In this document: positions 47,645 to 56,724 of the stretch, one piece after another
How the letters are laid out: the number at the start of each line of letters is the position of its first letter
Numbering within the stretch: position 1 is the first letter of the stretch
Assembly: GCA_007753675.1 (NCBI GenBank)
Contig: CP036432.1
Coordinates: 1,524,394 to 1,588,393 of the forward strand
Reading direction: 5' to 3'
Source: Stieleria magnilauensis
GTDB lineage: Bacteria > Planctomycetota > Planctomycetia > Pirellulales > Pirellulaceae
Length of the DNA stretch: 64,000 bases
The notes under the pieces: model-generated
Told to the model about the DNA's origin: nothing
Seen by the model: only the letters and a program-made list of their open reading frames with translations
Database searches by the model: none
Translations under genes and position numbers: made by a program

Positions 47645-47779
47645 GCAACGCTGTGAAGCATTGATTCCCTGCGTTTGACGAGGTGTTAGCGGCAGGGCGC
47701 AAGCCCTCCGGTCTCTCATCGTTCCCGAAACACCGGAGGGCTCGCGCCCTACCGCTAAAAAATGCTTCACAGCGTTGCC
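47645..47779. repeat. inverted repeat element between arsR-like and cobW-like genes
   Basis: Left arm 47645-47712 carries CAACGCTGTGAAGCATT and GCGGCAGGGCGCAAGCCCTCCGG; right arm 47732-47778 carries the reverse complement core and AATGCTTCACAGCGTTG. The two arms can pair almost fully, and the CGGAGGGC core also occurs at 143 and 58873. Likely a REP-like hairpin; it sits between two minus-strand genes and might act as a terminator. Confidence 0.7.
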
Positions 47780-47791
47780 CGGTGTCGTGGT

Positions 47792-48121
47792 TCAGTCCGC
47801 CGGCGACTGGCCGACATCCAAACGGCAGCAGCCGAAATCGAGCACGCGATTGCGTTTGCGTCGACCCGCGTCGAGAAACTGGTTGTTGAGGGAATAGTAG
47901 ATGTACTTGCCGTCGCGGCGGGTCTGGACGATGTCCGCGTGGTAAAGCACCCTGAGATGGTGCGAAACAACGCCGATCTCTTGGTCCAACAGCTCGGCGA
48001 GATCGGAAACGCTCAATGCTCCGACTTGCAGCGCCCGCACGATGCGAATTCGGAGCGGATCGCCGACCGCTTTCAGGTAAGCCGCGCAACGTGTTTCTTC
48101 ATCGGCGTTTGCTTGCGACAC
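47792..48121 (-). CDS. ArsR/SmtB family metalloregulator
   Basis: A 109-residue winged-helix repressor from a GTG at 48121, chosen because GGGAG lies about 10 bases upstream; the frame is open to a GTG at 48217. The ArsR core KAVGDPLRIRIVRALQVGALSVSDLAELL, GVVSHHLRVLYHADIVQTRRDGKYIYYSLN is complete. Candidate metal ligands are the Cys in ETRCAAY near the N-terminus and the C-terminal Cys-Cys pair. It lies between hupE and the CobW gene, so it could control a metal operon; the ligand is unknown. Confidence 0.88.
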   Translation of the reverse strand: MSQANADEETRCAAYLKAVGDPLRIRIVRALQVGALSVSDLAELLDQEIGVVSHHLRVLYHADIVQTRRDGKYIYYSLNNQFLDAGRRKRNRVLDFGCCRLDVGQSPAD

Positions 48122-48232
48122 GATTCGTCGATCTCCCGAAGGCCTGCGAAGAAACGAGCGGACGTAAGCGGTGTAAGCTGACAGCTGACGGATTCGCAAG
48201 CTGGAAGCGTACGCCACTTGTTGAGGGTCTGG

Positions 48233-48817
48233 TCAAACGGTGCCGAGGAGCAATGCGACACCGACGGCGCAGGCAATCGTGCCGGTCCCACGCACCCAGG
48301 TTGATCGAGACCTTGTCTGGTTGAATGCAGTTCCGATTCCCATGCCGACCAGATGCAGTACGGTGGTGCCCAGGATCATGCCGGCGAGGTATGGCATCGA
48401 GACATCGCCCGCGCCCCATCCGGCGCCGTGGGCAAACCCGTGCAAGCCGCCGCAGAGGGTCACAATGGCTGGCAACATCGCGTGGTGAAATCGACGGACC
48501 AAGCAGACTCCCAACGCGATCAGGGCGATCGCGAGTCCAAGGTCCAGCCGGAAAATCGGTCCGATTGCCTGCCCGGCCACGCTCGCGACTGCCATCGCCC
48601 CACAAAACAACGCCGGAAGCATCCAGCGACGACGCAGCCCGCTTTGCGTCGCCATCACCCCGACCAACACCATCGCCATCAGGTGATCGATTCCGGTCCA
48701 AGGGTGCGCGATCCCGGTTTCAACGGCGCCGCTGAAGTCATGCGAGTGGCCGGGATGTGCGTTGGCGGTCGAGACGGCCACGAACAAGCTGATCAAAGCC
48801 AAGATGCGAAGCATCAT
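48233..48817 (-). CDS. hupE: HupE/UreJ family membrane protein
   Basis: A 194-residue protein with a signal peptide and six hydrophobic segments. The conserved start HPGHSHDFSG and HPWTGIDHLMAMVLVGV, and GGLHGFAHGAGW, are the hallmarks of HupE/UreJ, thought to be nickel or cobalt permeases. It is followed 111 bases later by the ArsR-type gene. The His-rich start after the signal peptide may bind metal. Confidence 0.93.
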   Translation of the reverse strand: MMLRILALISLFVAVSTANAHPGHSHDFSGAVETGIAHPWTGIDHLMAMVLVGVMATQSGLRRRWMLPALFCGAMAVASVAGQAIGPIFRLDLGLAIALIALGVCLVRRFHHAMLPAIVTLCGGLHGFAHGAGWGAGDVSMPYLAGMILGTTVLHLVGMGIGTAFNQTRSRSTWVRGTGTIACAVGVALLLGTV

Positions 48818-48909
48818 AAAAGTTCATCCCGTAAATGGTGAAGCGTTTGAAATCGTTGCGATCGGGCAACAGTCTCCGAACACAGAAGATATCACGGCGA
48901 GAGAGGGGT

Positions 48910-50643
48910 TCAATGGCCCATTGTATCACGCTCGCCAGCGTCGCCCTGCCAGAGTTCATCTTCCAGACCGAAACGCATCTTCAGTTCCAGGTAGCCGCAA
49001 TAGAGTGTCGGCACGATGAACGACGTGAAGGGCTCGACCAACATGCCGCCAAAAACGGGAATGGCCATCGCGCGGGCCACATCGGCGCCGCGTCCATCGG
49101 CGATCATGACGGGAATCAACGCCGCCAGAGTCGTGACCGTGGTCATCACGCAGGGGCGAATCCGTTTGAGCCCTGCTTCGTAAACCGTGTCGCGGATCTC
49201 CTGGACGCTTGTGATCCGGCGTTTTTGGAGCAATTGATGGACGTAGGTTGCCATCACCACCCCGTCGTCCACGGCCAACCCGAACAGCGCGATGAAGCCG
49301 ACCCAAACGGCGGTGTTGAGTTCGACTTGCATCCACGCGACCAAGATCATCCCACCGGCAAAGGCGACAGGGATACCGGAAAAGACCGCCAGAGAAATCG
49401 GCAGGTTCCGGAACTGCACATAGATCAGCAAAAGATTGATCCCCATCACGACGGGGATGATCCACATCAATCGGCGATTGGCTTCGATCTGGTTGCGGAA
49501 ACTGCCGACGGCTTCGAGCGAGTATCCGGTGGGCAGCGAAAGTCGATTGGGGTTGGATTCCGGCAACGTCTGGGCTTGTCGCAGCTGTTCTTCAATGGCC
49601 GCAACCGACTCCAGATCCCCAACGCTACCGTTGGTCATGAAGGCCACGTGCGCGATCAGACGTCCGTTCTCACTGTTGATCGCACCTGGGCCCCAGGTGG
49701 TTTCCAAACTGGCAAGTTCTTCCAGCGGAACGACGGCACCGCTTTGCGTGACCACCGGTAAACGGCTCAGTCCGTCAATACGTTCCCGCAAGTCACGGTT
49801 GTAGCGCAGTCGAACGGGATAACGTTCGCGGCCTTCGACGGTCTTGATTAAGTTCATCCCGCCCAGTGCCGTCTCAATCACTTCGTTCACCATGGACGCG
49901 TTCATGCCGTATCGCGACGCGGCTTCGCGATTGACGCTGAATTCGACGTAAGGCTTGCCGAGCACGATATCTGGATTGACGGTTCCGGAATTGACATACG
50001 GGGATTTTTTGAGTTGTGCGGATACAGCGATCGCGGCCGTCGCCAGGGTCTGCAGGTCGTCGCCGTAGATGCGGATGGCCATCGGAGCTTTGATGCCTGA
50101 TTGCAGCATCACCACGCGGCCTTCGATCGGTTGCAGAGCCGATGCGGGTGTGACGCCGGGCAGCGTGGCGACCCGATTGATCTCTTCCCAAATCTGGCGA
50201 GCGGTCACTCCCTCGCGCCACTCCGATTCGGGTTTCAGCATCACGTACGTTTCGACCATCGCGGCCGGTGCGGGGTCGAGTGCCGATTCCGCCCGCCCGA
50301 TCTTGCCGAGCACATCCTTGACCTCGGGGATCTGGCCGATCAACACGTCCTGCGTTTGCAACACCTGCATCGCCTGCGAAAAGCTGGCTGCCGGGTACAG
50401 CGTCGGCATGTAGAACCAACTGCCTTCATCGAGGGCGATCCAATCGTCGCTTTGCAGCCCCGTAAACAGATGCTTGGCGTCGACATAGCCTGGCACGGCG
50501 TTCAAATCGACGCCGAGAGAGGCGGCGGCGCGTTCGACCGGCCGCATCACCGTCGGAAGTCCGACGTAGGCACCGACACCGAAAACCAACACCGCACTTT
50601 GAACGGCGCCGAACCGTCGGAGCGCCTTCAACGAGCGGGACAT
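48910..50643 (-). pseudogene. C-terminal half of a CusA/CzcA-type RND efflux pump
   Basis: A 577-residue fragment that aligns only with the second half of heavy-metal RND pumps (about 1050 residues). It starts just before the membrane segment that begins the second repeat (SAVLVFGVGAYVGLP), then PVLDEGS-like ALDEGSWFYMPTLYP, KIGRAESALDPAPAAMVE, GIKAPMAIRIYGDD and a full set of final membrane helices (GLAVDDGVVMATYV). The N-terminal pore half is missing, and no fragment of it is found upstream, where the YHS lipoprotein lies; the frame stays open about 80 bases before the ATG. Either a truncated remnant or one half of a split pump. Not functional alone by known models. Confidence 0.85.
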
Positions 50644-50720
50644 CCATGTCGCAGCGACGCGCGCCAGAACGTAGACGGTCCAACGTCTGGCGGCGTCAGC
50701 GACTCTCAGGGGATCGCCTA

Positions 50721-51104
50721 CTACTGTGGCGAGTCGGTTGCGTCTTCGGCATGCTCATGACCGGCGTTGTCATCGTCGGCGGCATGATCGTGACCGGCAT
50801 GCGCATCAACCTTCGCGAACTTTTCGGCTTTCACATCCTCGTCGAGTGCCGCCCATTTCTCGGGGCAGCCTTCACAGCAAAAACCGATCGTCTTGCCCTC
50901 GTACTCCGCCGTCAGTTCGGCGGTCGGCTTGCCGCCCATGATGGGGCACTTCGTGTTCGCGAAGTTGACTGCGGTGGCCTCGACCGGATCCGAAATCGCG
51001 GGGTCAGCAGCCGGGTCGGAGGCGGTTGGAGTCGTCTCACCGCATCCGGTGATCGCAGCGACAAGAAGCAACAGTAACAGGGAAGAACCAATAAAAAAGC
51101 GCAT
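50721..51104 (-). CDS. YHS-like metal-binding lipoprotein
   Basis: A 127-residue lipoprotein from the ATG at 51104, with signal MRFFIGSSLLLLLLVAAITGC and lipid attachment at Cys21. The mature part has CPIMGGKPTAELTAEYEGKT and FCCEGCPEKW, the YHS/TRASH-type metal-binding pattern, then a His/Asp/Ala tail (HAGHDHAADDDNAGHEHAED) that would bind metals such as Cu or Ni. Such proteins commonly accompany Cus-type pumps. It lies 77 bases upstream of the CusA fragment. Confidence 0.88.
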   Translation of the reverse strand: MRFFIGSSLLLLLLVAAITGCGETTPTASDPAADPAISDPVEATAVNFANTKCPIMGGKPTAELTAEYEGKTIGFCCEGCPEKWAALDEDVKAEKFAKVDAHAGHDHAADDDNAGHEHAEDATDSPQ

Positions 51105-51200
51105 CGTCAATCTCTCTGGTGGCGACGGAATCTGTCCGTCAGAATCAAAATGGAAATCAGCACGGTTGGTCACAGTGGGCGCGCGCCCTGTCAAAACCGG

Positions 51201-51731
51201 CTAAATCCGCCACACACAGAGGATGCGTTGAGAGAAATCGGCGCGACTGCCGGGCGTGGCATCGACCAAACGCGGACGGACGATCGGCGAAACGTCCTCG
51301 GGCAAGACGAATTCCAACGAAGCAAGTCGCAAGGACAGATCACGAACGGCCGAGTCGGACGTGCTGGTTCGATCCATCGGAGGGGCCGAGACACGGCACG
51401 TGCATCGGCGGTTGACCGCCCGGTAATCGGTCGCGTCTCGACTGGCTTTCAGATCGATCAAGCATCCTCGCGACGAACCGACCGATTTGCTGGACAGTTT
51501 GTCATGCCCCACAGCCGGACGACCTTCCGTCCCGTCGCCGCGATCGGGGCAACAGCAGCAACGCTGCTCTTGTTGGGCAACGTCACAGCATCCACCCCCC
51601 CCGCACGTTGGCTCTTGCTCGCAAACATTTCCCGAACAGGTTCCCATCAGCGCCAACGCCGATACCGGCTGCATCGTCGTCATGACGACCAGGCAAACGG
51701 TGAGGGCAGTGCGGGTTATTCGGCGGTGCAT
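51201..51731 (-). CDS. cysteine-rich secreted protein, unknown family
   Basis: A 176-residue protein from the ATG at 51731, with a signal peptide (ITRTALTVCLVVMTTMQPVSALA). The first part of the mature protein is dense in Cys (CSGNVCEQEPTCGGGGCC, then RCCCCPD), a pattern that could bind several metal ions or form disulfides. The second half has no obvious feature. Its position next to the YHS lipoprotein and the TolC-like pseudogene suggests a metal role, which is inference. I do not recognise the family. Confidence 0.65.
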   Translation of the reverse strand: MHRRITRTALTVCLVVMTTMQPVSALALMGTCSGNVCEQEPTCGGGGCCDVAQQEQRCCCCPDRGDGTEGRPAVGHDKLSSKSVGSSRGCLIDLKASRDATDYRAVNRRCTCRVSAPPMDRTSTSDSAVRDLSLRLASLEFVLPEDVSPIVRPRLVDATPGSRADFSQRILCVWRI

Positions 51732-51844
51732 GGGGGACGGGAGTAGCAAAGAAGCGTGATTGATGCCAAGTCATTGTCACCGCATGCCGAAACAAAGTTC
51801 AAGGCGATTCTTTCGTCACGACTGGCACGATGGGGACAAAACGC

Positions 51845-53323
51845 ATGATCACAACGCAACAACGCAGACGGGTCTTCAAGGTGAAATCGGCCCGTCCATT
51901 GCTGCTGGCCAGCCTGATCGCAGTCACAGGTTGTCGCGGCGGGCTGACCAAGGTCGAGCGATTCGATGACACCTTTGACAGTCATCCAACAATCCAAACA
52001 CAGCCGCCCGAATCGCAGCGGTTGGCCGGCCACCCCAGCGACGAATCCGAGGTGGTGCCGGCGGACGTCCATCTGGTGGCATTCCAAGACGGTGAAGAGC
52101 CGGCCGACCTGACTGCCCCGGCCGACCAGCAGGACATTGTGACGCTCGATTCGTTGATTGCCAACGCATTGGCCACACACCCGTCGATCGCCGCCGCCCG
52201 TCAAAAGGTCGCCGCGGCTCAACATCGCGTTCCCCAAGCGACCGCATTGGAAGACCCAATGCTCGGCAACACGTTCTGGCCGATTCACGACCAAGCCTTG
52301 CAAACCGCTGGCGGCCGTGTCGGACATCAATTCGCGCTGACGCAAAAGCTGCCCTGACCGGCCAAGCTGAGTGCGCGCGGCGCGGTCGCGATTCGCGAAA
52401 TCCAAATCGCAAATGCCGAGATCGCACAGACCGAACTGGAAATCACCGAAGCGGTTCGATTGGCCTATTACGAATTGTGGTTGGCCAGTGAACTGATCCG
52501 AATTGTGGACGAAAACACCGAACGCGTCGAAGATTTGATCGCCGTCTCCGAAGCCCGTTATCGAACCGGCGGCAGCCAGCAAGATGTCTTGCGTGCGGAA
52601 ATCGAAGGAGACCGCTTGGAAGATCAACGGATCGCGCTGCGTCGCCAACAGGAACAAGCCCGTGCCGACCTGGGAGCGTTGGTTCGTCAGCCGTTGCACT
52701 ACATGCCCACAACCGTTGATCAGCTCAATCTGGACGAGGCCAAACCAGAACTGGATCTACTGGTCGCCCAAGCCGAACAACGCAATCCGATGTTGCAGGG
52801 GCTGGCAGCGGAGATTGCCCGTGACCGCGCGAAAGAATCGCTGGCGTGTCTGCAGCAATATCCCGACTTTCAACTCGGTCTGGGCTATTCCATCATCAAC
52901 GACAACCACGACGTGTTAAGCCGTGTTGCCAATGGCCACGACAACATCAACTTCACCGTCGGCGTGACACTTCCGATCTGGCGAGACAAGATCAACGCGG
53001 GGATTCGCGAAGCGGCCCACCAGCGCAGCAGCACCGCACTTCGTTTGGATGCCGAGCGTGATCGCGTTCGTGGCACACTGCGCCGTCAGGTCGCTGCCGC
53101 CGACGCTGCAATCGAGCAATTGGAACTGTTCCGCGATCGCCTGATCCCACGCACCGAGCAAACACTGCAGATCGCGACGGCCGACTACCAAGGCAAGAAA
53201 GCTGACTTTACAGACCTGATCGCCACCTATCGCGAATTGCTTTCCTTGCAAGTCCAAGTCGCCCGCGCCCAAGCCAATCTGGCCAGCACGCTGGCGCAGA
53301 TCGAACGCATCGCAGGCGAGTGA
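51845..53323 (+). pseudogene. TolC-like outer membrane efflux lipoprotein, interrupted by in-frame TGA
   Basis: The frame from the ATG at 51845 (GGGGA upstream) to 53323 would encode 492 residues, the length of CusC/TolC-type lipoproteins, but a TGA sits at 52355-52357 after 170 codons. The N-terminal part has a lipobox-like IAVTGC and the early coil LIANALATHPSIAAARQKVAAAQHRVPQA. The rest (ARGAVAIREIQIANAEIA to the end) continues in the same frame with helices of the OEP domain. At the TGA the family has Trp in LPWPxKL, so TGG to TGA is the likely change. Either a recent nonsense mutation, a sequencing error, or readthrough. It would have been the outer membrane partner of the CusA-type pump. 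Confidence 0.88.
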
Positions 53324-53340
53324 TCTTTGTCACCCTGCGA

Positions 53341-53436
53341 TTCGGGTAGGCGGTAGTGGACGAGGCGACGAGTCCTTGCCAGTACCGTAGGTCAGGCTGT
53401 GCCTGACGGCGGCATGGCATGCACAGCATGCCCTAC
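53341..53436. repeat. interspersed repeats downstream of the efflux pseudogene
   Basis: Positions 53341-53381 match 62437-62477 over 41 bases (core GGTAGTGGACGAGGCGACG). Positions 53416-53436 carry GGCATGCACAGCATGCCC plus TAC, as at 21651. Both lie in the spacer between convergent genes. Confidence 0.65.
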
Positions 53437-53468
53437 GCGCTTACCGCTGACCGATGATGGCAGCGTCA

Positions 53469-55025
53469 CTACGAGGCAGGACGACTGCGTCCCTGCTCGA
53501 TCAGGTCATCAAGCTGCTTCTTCAGTCGCTCGGCGACGTCCGGGTGCTGTTCGATCACGTTGGACGTTTCGGCGGGATCGTTGTCCAAATTGAACAGTTG
53601 AAAGGGCGGCACGCTAGTGTTGGCCAACTGGGTCTCAACCACGACGTTGCGAGCCGTTTTTTTACCATAGCGATGCAGTTTCCATTGGCCGGCCCGCATG
53701 CCGTAGGTGCCGGCGGCGCCGTTGTCCTGTTGAACCAGATGGTCGCGGCCTTGCGCTCCGTCTCTTCCGAGCAGCGCGTCGATGACATTAAAACTGTCCA
53801 AGAAAAAATCGTTCGGCAGCGACTGTTCGGTCAGCGCCGCCAGACTTGCCGCCAAGTCGATTGTGCAAACGACTTCATCGCTGACACCGGGTTTGATGCG
53901 ACCTTTCCAACGCGTGATAAACGGCGTGCGCGTCCCACCTTCGTAGACGCTGTATTTGCCACCTGAATACTGACCGGCGGCGCGGTGATCACCGATCTTT
54001 TCGATCGCACCGTCCTTGTAGCCGTCGTCCAGCACCGGGCCGTTGTCGCTGCAGAACACGACCAACGTGTTTTCGGCCAGATTCAATCGGTCCAACGTCT
54101 TCATGACTTCGCCGACACACCAGTCGAGTTCGATGATCGCATCGCCGCGGAACCCGAGTGATGTTTTGCCTTGAAATCGTTCGTGCGGCATCCGTGGTAC
54201 GTGAATGTCGTGTGACGAGAAGAACAGAAAGAACGGTTCGTCCTGATGTTGCTCGATGAATTCAACCGACTTTTCCACCCACTTGTCGGCCAGGTCTTCG
54301 TCGCGGAAACGCGCGGCGTGTCCACCGGTGTAGAAACCGATTCGGCTGATGCCATTATGGATCGTCGAGTTGTGCCCGTGCGACCAATCCATTTTCAGCG
54401 TGTCGCGATGCGTCAGCCCGGTGGGATGATCGGGACTAGGTTTTGTGCGTCCCACCCACAACGGGTCGGCGGGATCCAGATTGGGAACCCGATGATCGTG
54501 GACATACACCTGCGGCACACGATCGTTGGTCGTCGGCAACAAGAAACAGGTGTCAAAGCCGATTTCCAGCGGCCCCGGTTTTAACTGGCCATTCCAATCC
54601 GGCCCGTCTTCTCCACCGAGTCCGAGGTGCCATTTGCCGATCACCGCCGTGGCGTAGCCGGCGCGCTGCAACAGAGACGCAACCGTGTCGGTTCCCGGTT
54701 TGATGATCGCCGGTGCGTTGGGCGGTGCAATGCCCGTACGTTCACCGCGAAACGCATAGGTGCCGGTCAATAACGAATAGCGTGTCGGCGTGCACGTCGA
54801 CGCGGAGCAGTAGCCACTGGTAAACCGCAGTCCTTCGGCACTCAACCGGTCAATGTTCGGTGTCGTCAACGATGTCGCGCCATAACACGAAACATCACCG
54901 TAGCCGAGATCGTCCGCCATGATCACGATTACATTGGGTTTTTCCGCGACCGCCGGCTGGATGAATCCGGTGGGGATGACAACGACCATCAGCATCGTCA
55001 ACAGCGGCAACAACTTGATTCGCAT
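53469..55025 (-). CDS. secreted sulfatase
   Basis: A 518-residue arylsulfatase-family protein from the ATG at 55025, with a signal peptide (IKLLPLLTMLMVVVIPTGFIQPAVA). Metal-site Asp38 and Asp39 are in IVIMADDLGYGDVSCYG; the formylglycine site is C-T-P-T-R with Cys78, a Thr variant of C-x-P-S-R; GKWHLG and FCSDNG follow as usual. It differs from the sulfatase at 7587, which has Ser at that place. The frame is open to 55202 but no signal-like sequence lies there. Substrate unknown. Confidence 0.94.
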   Translation of the reverse strand: MRIKLLPLLTMLMVVVIPTGFIQPAVAEKPNVIVIMADDLGYGDVSCYGATSLTTPNIDRLSAEGLRFTSGYCSASTCTPTRYSLLTGTYAFRGERTGIAPPNAPAIIKPGTDTVASLLQRAGYATAVIGKWHLGLGGEDGPDWNGQLKPGPLEIGFDTCFLLPTTNDRVPQVYVHDHRVPNLDPADPLWVGRTKPSPDHPTGLTHRDTLKMDWSHGHNSTIHNGISRIGFYTGGHAARFRDEDLADKWVEKSVEFIEQHQDEPFFLFFSSHDIHVPRMPHERFQGKTSLGFRGDAIIELDWCVGEVMKTLDRLNLAENTLVVFCSDNGPVLDDGYKDGAIEKIGDHRAAGQYSGGKYSVYEGGTRTPFITRWKGRIKPGVSDEVVCTIDLAASLAALTEQSLPNDFFLDSFNVIDALLGRDGAQGRDHLVQQDNGAAGTYGMRAGQWKLHRYGKKTARNVVVETQLANTSVPPFQLFNLDNDPAETSNVIEQHPDVAERLKKQLDDLIEQGRSRPAS

Positions 55026-55435
55026 TGTGGTACTCGTGGGAGGATGAGTCATGGATGAGCTTCCATTTCGCGGAAGTCCTTCGCTGGGGACTTCACTGGC
55101 CATCAGTAACCGGCGTCTTGTTCGGCCTGATGAAACCGCCGCCCCCAAAGTGGCGTGAGGAGTGACCATCTTGGAGGATGTAACAGTGTACCCAATCATC
55201 ACGCCGGCTGTCGGGGACGGTGCAAATTCCGCATGTGAAAAACCGGCGGCATAACCTCAGCGTTTGTCTGTTTCACTCGTTGCGGTCCGTTGGTCCACGG
55301 CACGATCTTGGCAATGCGCCAAAAAACCACGTGAAACGCTGTAACAGTTGTCCCCGCCAATCCGTGTCTAGAGGAACCGGCGAAGGATCGCCGGCCGTGA
55401 TCTGTTGAAGCGCCACCCATAGGACCCCTCAGTTG
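55026..55435. other. intergenic region between sulfatase and AraC remnant
   Basis: About 410 bases without a gene I can support. It should include the sulfatase promoter. No repeat of the families seen elsewhere in the window was noted here. Confidence 0.45.
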
Positions 55436-55789
55436 ATGTTGCCGAGCCACACTCTCGTCACTGCATTGCTGGACCGCCTGTACCTGCCGCTCTGGACCGC
55501 CAGAGAAATGCAATTGGATGCCGATGCGGGCCTGGACGTGCCCGCTGGACTGGTTTGCATGTACGTCATCACCCACGGCAGCGCATGGCTCAAGCTGCCT
55601 GACGATGATCAACCTCCGACACGCTTGACCGATGGAGACCATGTCATATTGACCCGCAGTCAGCCCCATCAAGTCGTCGCCCAACCGACGAGTTCCAGTC
55701 GTCCCATCGCGGATTGGCTGGAGCGGCCGTTACTGATGACAAACTTGCGCTTCGTGGCATCGAAATTCAACAACCCGACATTGGATTGA
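55436..55789 (+). pseudogene. truncated AraC-type cupin domain gene
   Basis: From the ATG at 55436 the protein reads TLVTALLDRLYLPLWTARE, then [41 protein letters not shown], which is the ligand-binding cupin of AraC family regulators (Cupin_6). After about 100 residues the family similarity stops near 55735 and the last codons are the complement of the DUF1559 gene. The rest of the cupin and both AraC helix-turn-helix motifs are missing. A remnant cut by a rearrangement that also cut the DUF1559 gene. Confidence 0.7.
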
Positions 55790-56337
55790 TGAATCGAATC
55801 GCCCGATGAAGCGGCGTAGTTGGTGCGTCCCTGAGCCGGAAAACCGACCCCAGGATCGGACGGGCAACGCAGCGTCGGAATCTCCGTCAGCCACGGCGCA
55901 TACATCGCCGTATTGTGATTCCCCAGCCCCATATTGGGGACCGGCCCCATCGAATTGTAAACGTCATTGGTCGTCGTCGGATCGCCGTCGGCATCGAGCG
56001 GATTTCGAATCTGGTCCCAGAGCGCCTGCTGCTCCATGAACGTCGTCAATCCGACAAAGATGCTCAACTGCATCGCGTTGTTGCTGGTTGCCGGAACCGC
56101 GTTGCTGGTGTTCGTTGCCGAATCCGTGCCACCCATCAACATGGGAAGCTGTTTGTAAGCCGAATGGTAATTGTGAAGTGCTAAACCGATTTGCTTGAAA
56201 TTATTGCTGCAACTCATTCGTCGTGCCGCTTCACGAGCCGCCTGGACCGCCGGCAGCAGCAAGCCAACCATGATGCCAATGATGGCAATCACGACCAAGA
56301 GTTCGACAAGTGCGAATCCAGATTGCTTTCGTGTCAT
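55669..56337 (-). pseudogene. C-terminally truncated DUF1559 prepilin-type gene
   Basis: From the ATG at 56337 (GGAAGTG upstream) the protein begins [21 protein letters not shown] and carries [19 protein letters not shown] and the [23 protein letters not shown] block, all as in the 411-residue copy at 27.8 kb. Similarity ends near residue 200; the following 20 or so codons are the complement of the AraC remnant. About 180 C-terminal residues with the H-X9-DG motif are lost. Total 222 residues. It may still make a prepilin-like protein. Confidence 0.8.
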
Positions 56338-56378
56338 TTGTTCACTTCCATAAGAGAATAGAGGGTTGGGGCAGTCGC

Positions 56379-56549
56379 TCATTCCGCTTCAATTTCTGGC
56401 GGCTCGGCGTTCGCGATCTCGGGGTTGTCGGCCAAGAAGTCACTCAGCTCACCGGCAGTGGGTGCCCCCTCCGGTTTACCGCAACCACTGACAAAAGAAA
56501 GACAGACGAGCAAGGTCAGAAGACCGCCCCATGCTTGGATAAACTTCAC
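56379..56549 (-). CDS. small lipoprotein (56 residues)
   Basis: The frame starts at a GTG (56549) with GAGG about 9 bases upstream and ends at TGA 56379-56381. The protein is a signal ([18 protein letters not shown]) with lipobox VSGC and lipid site Cys23, then an acidic tail ([19 protein letters not shown]). An upstream in-frame ATG (56382) of the DUF1559 gene overlaps its stop, so the two may be coupled. Same type as the lipoprotein at 27556, again beside a DUF1559 gene. Function unknown. Confidence 0.7.
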   Translation of the reverse strand: MKFIQAWGGLLTLLVCLSFVSGCGKPEGAPTAGELSDFLADNPEIANAEPPEIEAE

Positions 56550-56724
56550 GCGATTTCGCCTCGATCGAAGGAGCTATTTGGGACCAGTCCATTAAAGGAC
56601 CGAAACCCAAAAAAGTGCTTCGAGAGTTTGTCCAGATCGCTGTCGAAATTGTCCACCGGATCGGAAAGAGTCCGATCGGTCGAATGCCGCAAGGCAATGA
56701 AGAAGTGTCGCTATCGCGGTTCAA

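Noticed and set aside
52355-52357. TGA in the TolC-like gene as selenocysteine codon
   Set aside because: The aligned residue is Trp, no SECIS-like hairpin was noticed after it and outer membrane efflux proteins are not selenoproteins.
55199-55684. 161-codon frame antisense to the AraC remnant
   Set aside because: No family-like sequence and it overlaps the recognisable cupin domain; it does not explain the junction.
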